29,404 nt of DNA from Ruminococcus sp. UBA3280 (GTDB lineage: Bacteria; Bacillota; Clostridia; Oscillospirales; Ruminococcaceae): contig DETU01000012.1 in assembly GCA_002362175.1 (NCBI GenBank), positions 18,077 to 47,480 of the forward strand, in the 5' to 3' direction. The notes beneath the pieces were generated by a model that was not told the origin of the DNA, did not search any database, and was given only the letters and a program-made list of their open reading frames with translations. The translations under genes were made by a program, and so were the position numbers. Positions within the stretch are counted from its first letter, which is position 1, and each line of letters opens with the position of its first letter. This document shows positions 24,780 to 29,404 of the stretch, piece by piece.

Positions 24780-25211
24780 TCAGACAAGGTCAAAGTCACC
24801 TGAAATATCATCAACAACATAGTAAACCTTATTATCTTCAGGCTTTATATAAATATTAACAGTCTTTGGTGACTTTACGCCTGAAAGTTTTTTTGCTGTT
24901 TCAATAAATTCAGATACCTCTGTATTACAGCCGTGCTGAATATAAACTTTAGTTTCAGTTTCTTTCTTTGCAGTTGTTTTTCTTGTTGCAGTTTTCTTTG
25001 CAGTTGTTTTTTTCTTTTCAGCAGGAACTTCAACAACAACTTCTTCAACTTCCATAGGTTCGGCAGGAGTCTCTACAGCAGTTTCAACCTTTACTTCCTC
25101 TGTCTGTAATTCTTCAACCTTTACTTCTTCAGCCTTTACAGCCTCTGTTTTCTTTGTTCTGCTTGTTTTAGCAGCGGGCTTTGCAGCTGCGTTCTTTCTT
25201 GGTCGTGCCAT
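24780..25211 (-). CDS. DUF6465 family protein with basic, histone-like tail
   Basis: 143 aa in two parts. Residues 1-90 are low-complexity: an Ala/Lys/Arg-rich start (MARPRKNAAAKPAAKTSRTK), an acidic Glu/Val repeat (EEVKVEELQTEEVKVE), then a second Lys/Thr/Ala block (AEKKKTTAKKTATRKTTAKK) like the tails of histone H1-like bacterial proteins. The C-terminal 55 residues form the conserved DUF6465 domain (VYIQHGCNTEVSE, then KTVNIYIKPEDNKVYYVVDD). I recall this as a clostridial family without known function. It follows the HU gene by 21 nt, with AAGGAGG before ATG 25211, so a nucleoid role is a reasonable inference. Confidence 0.75.
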   Translation of the reverse strand: MARPRKNAAAKPAAKTSRTKKTEAVKAEEVKVEELQTEEVKVETAVETPAEPMEVEEVVVEVPAEKKKTTAKKTATRKTTAKKETETKVYIQHGCNTEVSEFIETAKKLSGVKSPKTVNIYIKPEDNKVYYVVDDISGDFDLV

Positions 25212-25232
25212 AATGTGCCTCCTTTTCTAAAA

Positions 25233-25508
25233 TTACTTGTTTACAGCGTTCTTGAGTGCCTGACCTGCCTTGAAAGCAGCAGCCTTTGAAGCCGGAGCGG
25301 TCATCATTTGCTTGGTCTGAGGATTGATAACCTGCTTTTCCTTGCGGTCACGTACTTCAAATGTACCGAATCCTACGATTGAAACCTTTTCGCCCTTTGC
25401 AAGCTCATCTGTAATTGTAGAAAAAATTGTGTTTACTGCAATTTCAGCGTTCTTCTTTGTAGAACCTGTCTTTTCAGCAATCGCATTGATTAATTCAGTT
25501 TTTGTCAT
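25233..25508 (-). CDS. hup: HU-family DNA-binding protein
   Basis: 91-aa nucleoid protein, the standard length for HU. It starts MTKTELINAIAEKTGSTKKN; the body has GEKVSIVGFGTFEVRDRK and the DNA-intercalating arm INPQTKQMMTAPASKAAAFK, ending in the usual KNAVNK. HU dimers bend and compact DNA. The start is ATG 25508, which has GGAGG 8 nt upstream; an upstream ATG at 25637 would add 43 residues unlike HU and lies beyond the promoter. A near-perfect SigA promoter lies 37 bp upstream. Confidence 0.95.
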   Translation of the reverse strand: MTKTELINAIAEKTGSTKKNAEIAVNTIFSTITDELAKGEKVSIVGFGTFEVRDRKEKQVINPQTKQMMTAPASKAAAFKAGQALKNAVNK

Positions 25509-25544
25509 TTCTATATCCTCCATTAATAAAATTTTACAATTTGA

Positions 25545-25573
25545 ATTATATACCCTTTGCCACGATTTGTCAA
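25545..25573 (-). promoter_or_regulatory. Consensus promoter of the HU/DUF6465 unit
   Basis: On the minus strand, TTGACA (25573-25568), 17 bp, TATAAT (25550-25545). Both boxes match consensus exactly, as suits an abundant nucleoid protein. Confidence 0.88.
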
Positions 25574-25680
25574 GTAATTGAAAAAAAAACCGCAAAACGT
25601 CTGATATTCGGCTATATACTGACAATTTTTTATTCAAATCATCTATACAAAACGGCTTTTCGGTATATTTTCATAAAAAA

Positions 25681-25713
25681 ATATACCCGACACTCACCGA
25701 ATGTCGAGTATAT
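25681..25713 (-). terminator. Terminator of the RHH-clpB unit
   Basis: A 12-bp stem with one G-T wobble (25681-25692 with 25702-25713) and a 9-nt loop, followed by a T-run on the minus strand. It lies 11 nt after the clpB stop codon. Confidence 0.88.
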
Positions 25714-25724
25714 TATAATATGCT

Positions 25725-28319
25725 TTATTCTGCGGATAATTCTCCGTTTTCAAATATTATATCAATAGTATCACCGGCTGAAAGATTTTCACCGATAATT
25801 TTCTTTGCGGCAAGAGTTTCAATATTTCTCTGAATAAATCTTCTCAGAGGTCTTGCACCAAAATTAATATCATAACCGCAGTCAACTATATAATTCTTTG
25901 CCTCGTCGCTTACATTTATTTTGATATGCTTATCATCAAGACGTTTCTGTAAGTCAGCAAGCATAAGGTCAACGATGCCCATGATTTCGGTTTTGGCAAG
26001 AGGTTTATAGAAAATTATCTCATCAAGACGGTTGAGGAACTCCGGACGGAATTTCGTTTTAAGAAGATTCTCCACATTCTCACGTGCCTGCTCGGATATT
26101 TCACCGTTTTCGTCGATTCCGTCAAGAATATAAGGAGAGCCGAGATTGGAAGTGAGTATTATTATAGTGTTTTTAAAATCAACCGTTCTGCCCTGCGAGT
26201 CTGTAATGCGACCATCATCAAGAACCTGCAACAATATATTGAATACATCAGGGTGAGCCTTTTCGATTTCGTCAAAAAGTACGACTGAATAAGGTTTCCT
26301 TCTTACCGCTTCTGTAAGCTGTCCGCCTTCGTCATATCCGACATATCCGGGAGGAGCTCCAATCAGACGGCTGACGCTGAATTTTTCCATATATTCACTC
26401 ATGTCTATACGGATAATATTCTTTTCGTCATCAAAGAGAATTTCAGAAAGTGCTTTTGCAAGTTCCGTCTTGCCAACACCAGTAGGTCCTAAGAACAGGA
26501 ATGAACCTATAGGACGGTCGGGGGCTTGTATTCCTGCACGTGAACGGAGTATAGCTTCACTTACTTTTGTAACCGCCTCGTCCTGTCCTATAACACGTTC
26601 ATGCAGAAGCTTTTCAAGACCGAGAATCTTCTCCTTTTCACCCTCCATAAGTTTTGAAACGGGTATGCCCGTCCAGCGACACACAATCTTTGCAATTTCG
26701 TCGTCAGTAACTTTATCACGGAGCAGACGACCGTTTTCCATATCATGCTCTGCCTGCTGTTCAAGTGCGGAAAGTTCTTTCTGCAACTGCGGAAGTTTGC
26801 CGTATTTAAGTTCAGCGGCTTTGTTTAGGTCGTATTCACGTTCAGCCTTGTCTATTTCACCGTTTACCTGTTCAATCTCCTCACGGAGTTTCTGAACAGC
26901 TGAAATATCATTCTTTTCATTGTCCCACTTTGCTTTCATCTCTCCGAAACTGTCACGGAGTTCAGAAAGTTCATGCTGAATTTCCTCAAGATGTTCCTGT
27001 GAGATATTGTCACTTTCTTTTTTGAGTGCAGCTTCTTCGATTTCAAGCTGAACAATTTTACGTGAGATAACGTCAAGTTCGGTAGGCATCGAATCCATTT
27101 CAGTACGGATTGTGGCACACGCCTCATCAATGAGGTCAATAGCCTTGTCGGGAAGAAAACGGTCTGTGATATATCTGTTTGAAAGAACTGCCGCAGAAAT
27201 AAGTGCGTTGTCATGAATTTTTACACCGTGGAAAACTTCATAACGTTCTTTAAGTCCACGAAGAATAGAAATAGTGTCCTCAACGGTCGGCTCGTCAACC
27301 ATAACGGGCTGGAAACGTCTTTCAAGAGCAGGGTCTTTTTCTATATACTGACGGTATTCGTTAAGAGTTGTAGCACCTATACAATGAAGTTCACCCCTTG
27401 CAAGCATAGGTTTGAGAAGATTTCCTGCGTCCATTGCACCGTCAGACTTTCCCGCACCGACAATGGTGTGAAGTTCGTCTATAAAAAGAAGAATATTTCC
27501 GTTGCTATTCTTGATTTCGTTCAGGACTGCTTTCAGACGTTCTTCAAATTCGCCCCTGTACTTTGCTCCCGCAACCAATGCACCCATATCAAGTGAGAAA
27601 ACTTTTCTGTCTTTAAGACTGTCAGGCACGTCACCTGCAACTATACGCAGAGCAAGTCCTTCAGCAATAGCGGTCTTACCTACACCGGGTTCACCTATCA
27701 GGACAGGATTGTTTTTTGTTTTTCTTGAAAGTATACGGATAACATTTCTTATTTCGCTGTCACGACCAATTACGGGGTCAAGTTTGTTCTGTCTTGCAAG
27801 TCCGACAAGTTCCTGACCGTATTTTGTGAGAACATCATAAGTTTCTTCGGGATTTTCACTTGTAACACGTGTGTTTCCCCTTACGGTCATAAGTGCGTTA
27901 AGGAAAGATTCACGGGTTATATTGAAAGTTCTGAAAAGCTGTGATACTTCACTGTTTTTGCAATCAATAAGTGAAAGCATAAGATGTTCAACCGAAACAA
28001 ATTCGTCTTTCATATTTGAAGCGATGTTTTCGGCGGAAGTTATCACTCTGTCGCACTCCGCAGACAAACCTATATTACCGCTACGTCCACCACCTGTAAC
28101 TTTTGAAAGTCCGCTGATTTTCTTATCAGTTTCCCTTTCAAAAATATCGGGGTCTGTGTTCATTTTTCTGAGAAGCTGTGGAATAAGACCATTTTCCTGC
28201 TTTAAAAGACCTGCAAGAAGATGCACAGGTTCAATCATCGGATTGGACTGCATAACCGCTGTACTCTGTGCTTTTCTTATAGCCTCCATTGATTTCTGAG
28301 TTAATTTTTCTGCATTCAT
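25725..28319 (-). CDS. clpB: ClpB disaggregase (Hsp100)
   Basis: 864 aa, full length for ClpB, which pulls proteins out of aggregates together with DnaK. Domains in order: Clp N-domain repeats (1-145), first AAA+ module with GEPGVGKT (209-216) and FIDELHTIVGAG, the coiled-coil middle domain (about 400-530, rich in E, K and L), and second AAA+ module with GPTGVGKT (near 610), LFDEIEKAHPDVFN and ILTSNLGS. The middle domain and the missing ClpP-binding loop separate it from ClpA/ClpC. AGGAGG precedes ATG 28319. It is 18 nt behind a ribbon-helix-helix gene and shares its promoter. No CIRCE or CtsR-type operator is visible upstream. Confidence 0.96.
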   Translation of the reverse strand: MNAEKLTQKSMEAIRKAQSTAVMQSNPMIEPVHLLAGLLKQENGLIPQLLRKMNTDPDIFERETDKKISGLSKVTGGGRSGNIGLSAECDRVITSAENIASNMKDEFVSVEHLMLSLIDCKNSEVSQLFRTFNITRESFLNALMTVRGNTRVTSENPEETYDVLTKYGQELVGLARQNKLDPVIGRDSEIRNVIRILSRKTKNNPVLIGEPGVGKTAIAEGLALRIVAGDVPDSLKDRKVFSLDMGALVAGAKYRGEFEERLKAVLNEIKNSNGNILLFIDELHTIVGAGKSDGAMDAGNLLKPMLARGELHCIGATTLNEYRQYIEKDPALERRFQPVMVDEPTVEDTISILRGLKERYEVFHGVKIHDNALISAAVLSNRYITDRFLPDKAIDLIDEACATIRTEMDSMPTELDVISRKIVQLEIEEAALKKESDNISQEHLEEIQHELSELRDSFGEMKAKWDNEKNDISAVQKLREEIEQVNGEIDKAEREYDLNKAAELKYGKLPQLQKELSALEQQAEHDMENGRLLRDKVTDDEIAKIVCRWTGIPVSKLMEGEKEKILGLEKLLHERVIGQDEAVTKVSEAILRSRAGIQAPDRPIGSFLFLGPTGVGKTELAKALSEILFDDEKNIIRIDMSEYMEKFSVSRLIGAPPGYVGYDEGGQLTEAVRRKPYSVVLFDEIEKAHPDVFNILLQVLDDGRITDSQGRTVDFKNTIIILTSNLGSPYILDGIDENGEISEQARENVENLLKTKFRPEFLNRLDEIIFYKPLAKTEIMGIVDLMLADLQKRLDDKHIKINVSDEAKNYIVDCGYDINFGARPLRRFIQRNIETLAAKKIIGENLSAGDTIDIIFENGELSAE

Positions 28320-28337
28320 AATATTATTCCTCCTGTT

Positions 28338-28973
28338 CTAAATTATAAACTTTTCAAGAAGTTCCCTATACTCATCTTCCATAAAATCCGAACGGAAAAA
28401 CATGGGCGACGACAAATAAAACTGCAATGAATCATTAAGCTGTTTAATGTATTCACTTATTGCCATGCCTGTTTTTTCGCTGTTCATTTTACTGTTGACA
28501 AGCTTTCGGGTGAAACTTCCCGAAGAAATTTCATATTCATAATTATTATAACCAATATCGGAAAGACATTTTTTTTCTTTTATAATTCTCGAAATAAAAA
28601 AGTTATTGAACAAAGAAATAAGCTGTTGATTCTGTGTGCGTATCTGAACACGCAGATTACCTATAAATTCGTCGGGTTCACGTTTTATTTCGATTTTATA
28701 GCTGATAGTCGGTCTGTATCTGTATTCAAGTGCGGTTCGCAATGTCAGAAGCGAGGCTGAACGCTGTTGCTGAACCTGAAAATTATTGCTTATCAGTTCC
28801 GTAACGGAATCAAAAATTTTACGCATACGCATTTCAGGAGTTACGCAGCAAAGCTGTTCTGCAAGAATCTGATTTATAAGATTGGAACGACTTGTGCCGA
28901 GCCTGTAAGCCTGTTCATCAACAGCTCTTATAACGTCGTCCATAAGGACAAGGCTGTAAACGCTCTTTTTCAT
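28338..28973 (-). CDS. Ribbon-helix-helix regulator-like protein upstream of clpB
   Basis: 211 aa. Residues 1-45 look like a ribbon-helix-helix (CopG/Arc-type) DNA-binding domain: a beta strand KKSVYSLVLMDD, helix VIRAVDEQAYRLG, turn TSRSN, helix LINQILAEQL. The remaining 165 residues form a domain I do not recognise, with a YRPTISYKIEIKRE strand region and an amphipathic C-terminus. The start is ATG 28973 with AAGGAG; an ATG at 29051 lies upstream of the promoter. Two ATTATATAAT palindromes flank the -35 box, so it may control its own operon, including clpB. A heat-shock repressor role is inference. Other possibilities are an antitoxin-like or plasmid-type RHH protein. Confidence 0.7.
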   Translation of the reverse strand: MKKSVYSLVLMDDVIRAVDEQAYRLGTSRSNLINQILAEQLCCVTPEMRMRKIFDSVTELISNNFQVQQQRSASLLTLRTALEYRYRPTISYKIEIKREPDEFIGNLRVQIRTQNQQLISLFNNFFISRIIKEKKCLSDIGYNNYEYEISSGSFTRKLVNSKMNSEKTGMAISEYIKQLNDSLQFYLSSPMFFRSDFMEDEYRELLEKFII

Positions 28974-28997
28974 AATCTTTCTCCTTTCGTTAATAAT

Positions 28998-29026
28998 ATA
29001 ATAGCACGGATTATATAATTTGTCAA
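28998..29026 (-). promoter_or_regulatory. Promoter of the RHH-clpB unit
   Basis: On the minus strand, TTGACA (29026-29021), 17 bp, TATTAT (29003-28998). The leader to the ATG is short. No heat-shock sigma signature or CIRCE element was seen. Confidence 0.8.
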
Positions 29027-29040
29027 GCAGATTATATAAT
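29010..29040. repeat. Duplicated ATTATATAAT palindrome around the RHH-clpB -35 box
   Basis: The perfect decamer palindrome ATTATATAAT occurs at 29010-29019 and again at 29031-29040, each preceded by GG or AG on the plus strand. The copies are 21 bp apart, two helical turns, so they face the same side of the DNA, and one copy lies on each side of the -35 box. This fits two dimers of a ribbon-helix-helix protein. In AT-rich DNA some chance matching must be allowed for. Confidence 0.55.
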
Positions 29041-29071
29041 ATTTCACGCAAATTTCACAATATAAAAAAAT

Positions 29072-29092
29072 GCTTCCTTAACGGAAGGAAGC
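29072..29092 (-). terminator. Terminator at the end of the candidate small RNA
   Basis: Stem GCTTCCTT/AAGGAAGC with a 5-nt loop, followed on the minus strand by seven T residues (29071-29065). It marks the 3' end of a minus-strand transcript that starts upstream of the RHH-clpB unit. Confidence 0.85.
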
Positions 29093-29144
29093 AAAAATCA
29101 AATCAGACGGTTCAAACGGTTTAACCGTTTAGCACTGTGAACCG

Positions 29145-29247
29145 TGCCATAGAAAATTGTTAAAAAAATCATTAAAAAGAGTAAACATGAAAAAATTACA
29201 AATGAAAGGGGGTTAGTTATAGGTGTTAACAAATTAATTCTATGGCA
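29145..29247 (-). repeat. Long-range inverted repeat forming stem P2
   Basis: TTCTATGGCA at 29238-29247 is perfectly complementary to TGCCATAGAA at 29145-29154. Inside it TTAACAA (29226-29232) pairs with TTGTTAA (29157-29163). Together they give 17 pairs around a pyrimidine-rich loop of about 60 nt. Two matching blocks in the right order make chance unlikely. Confidence 0.7.
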
Positions 29248-29261
29248 AGCAACTGAATTAA

Positions 29262-29308
29262 TATTCAGTATCAAGCACATGAGAGGGAATGATACTTGAT
29301 ACTGAATA
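29262..29308. repeat. Perfect 14-bp inverted repeat forming stem P1
   Basis: TATTCAGTATCAAG (29262-29275) and CTTGATACTGAATA (29295-29308) are exact reverse complements around a 19-nt loop. The left arm can also pair with ACTGAAT at 29252-29258 to form a competing hairpin. No T-run follows, so it is not a terminator. Confidence 0.75.
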
Positions 29309-29332
29309 CCAATATTTTCATTTGCTGTATGT

Positions 29333-29361
29333 ATTATATCGCAAAAACGGCAAGTTGTAAA
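29333..29361 (-). promoter_or_regulatory. Promoter of the candidate small RNA
   Basis: On the minus strand, TTTACA (29361-29356), 17 bp, TATAAT (29338-29333), giving a predicted start near 29326. Only one -35 base departs from consensus. Confidence 0.75.
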
Positions 29362-29370
29362 TATATATTT

Positions 29371-29396
29371 GTACACAAAACTATAAAATAGTGTAC
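29371..29396. repeat. Inverted repeat upstream of the small-RNA promoter
   Basis: GTACAC (29371-29376) and GTGTAC (29391-29396) are exact reverse complements, with ACTAT-AAA-ATAGT (29380-29392) nested inside. It lies about 45-70 bp upstream of the predicted RNA start, where an activator might bind. On the plus strand it is followed by a T-run at the window edge, so it could instead be a weak plus-strand hairpin. Confidence 0.4.
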
Positions 29397-29404
29397 TTTT
29401 TTAT

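Larger units (their letters stand above)
29072..29326 (-). ncRNA. Candidate structured small RNA, about 255 nt, unrecognised
   Basis: A promoter (29333-29361) and terminator (29072-29092) bracket about 255 nt without a convincing ORF: the frames hold only short readings with no ribosome site. Four stems can be drawn, 5' to 3'. P1 has 14 bp (29308-29295 with 29275-29262). P2 is long-range, 10 bp (29247-29238 with 29154-29145) plus 7 bp (29232-29226 with 29163-29157). P3 is nested (29145-29138 with 29114-29107; inside it AAACGGTT/AACCGTTT). P4 is the terminator. The P1 loop contains TTCCCTCTC and the P2 loop contains ACCCCCTTTC, both complementary to Shine-Dalgarno-like sequences. I do not recognise it as 6S, tmRNA, RNase P, SRP or a known riboswitch. 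A leader for a gene outside the window is ruled out because it ends in its own terminator. Confidence 0.6.

Noticed and set aside
25509..25637. A 43-residue N-terminal extension of the HU gene.
   Set aside because: It would start upstream of the consensus promoter, does not resemble HU, and ATG 25508 has a good ribosome site and the standard HU N-terminus.
26401..26895. A 164-codon plus-strand ORF, with other long plus-strand ORFs at 1755-2234, 4730-5347 and 17213-17671.
   Set aside because: Each lies antisense to a well-supported gene, has no ribosome site, and encodes low-quality sequence rich in Ser, Phe or Cys.
29125..29140. TTAGCACTG-like sequence near clpB, resembling one half of a CIRCE element.
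   Set aside because: The second half GAGTGCTAA is absent at the right spacing, and the sequence lies beyond the clpB-unit promoter inside the candidate RNA.
29098..29376. A 92-codon minus-strand ORF with a hydrophobic segment and a basic RLNRLNRLI tail, suggestive of a small membrane toxin.
   Set aside because: It begins upstream of the promoter, has no ribosome site at any possible start, and its tail repeats are explained by the P3 inverted repeats. A structured RNA explains the region better.
1..29404. CRISPR arrays, insertion sequences and riboswitches.
   Set aside because: No regularly spaced repeats, no transposase-like protein, and no leader resembling a riboswitch or T-box that I know were found.

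Overview
The window looks like chromosomal DNA of an AT-rich, Gram-positive clostridial bacterium, most likely a Ruminococcus or close relative (Oscillospiraceae). The reasons are two secreted proteins with type I dockerin modules (11183-12184 and 21423-24608), Gram-positive Shine-Dalgarno sites before nearly every gene, SigA-type promoters with 17-bp spacers, and gene families common in Clostridia (DUF6465, clostridial-type thymidylate kinase, BspA-like repeats). The species assignment is inference. Almost everything lies on the minus strand; only a TetR-type regulator is on the plus strand.

Layout from right to left, in the direction of most transcription. (1) 29072-29361: a strong promoter, about 255 nt of highly structured sequence without a convincing ORF, and a terminator; I read this as a small non-coding RNA gene that I do not recognise. 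(2) 28998-25681: a ribbon-helix-helix regulator-like gene followed by clpB, with a duplicated palindrome around the promoter. (3) 25573-24735: HU and a DUF6465 protein. (4) 24707-21386: a 1061-aa secreted dockerin protein with Cthe_2159-type carbohydrate-binding repeats, preceded by an OmpR-family-like direct repeat. (5) 21380-20355: a compact Ser/Thr kinase and tRNA-Pro(CGG). (6) 20286-14914: a TetR regulator divergent from a five-gene unit (alpha/beta hydrolase, free-standing condensation-domain protein, acyl carrier protein, AMP-forming acyl ligase, SCP2 protein). Two near-identical palindromes bracket the operon promoter. (7) 14905-12257: an orphan HsdS from a perfect consensus promoter, then an aldo/keto reductase and an unknown gene. 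(8) 12248-10631: a BspA-like leucine-rich repeat dockerin protein and an HD-domain hydrolase. (9) 10611-121: a six-gene operon of vWA protein, SWIM zinc-finger protein, DUF4132 protein, MoxR AAA+ ATPase, DUF5682 protein and thymidylate kinase.

Three regions deserve most attention. The 29.1-29.3 kb RNA has four stable stems and C-rich loops complementary to Shine-Dalgarno sequences. The TetR-controlled cluster is a dissected adenylation/carrier/condensation pathway that probably makes an acylated small molecule. The MoxR/vWA operon is a multi-component chaperone-like ATPase system whose client is not apparent. All assignments come from reading motifs by eye; no database search or folding program was run.
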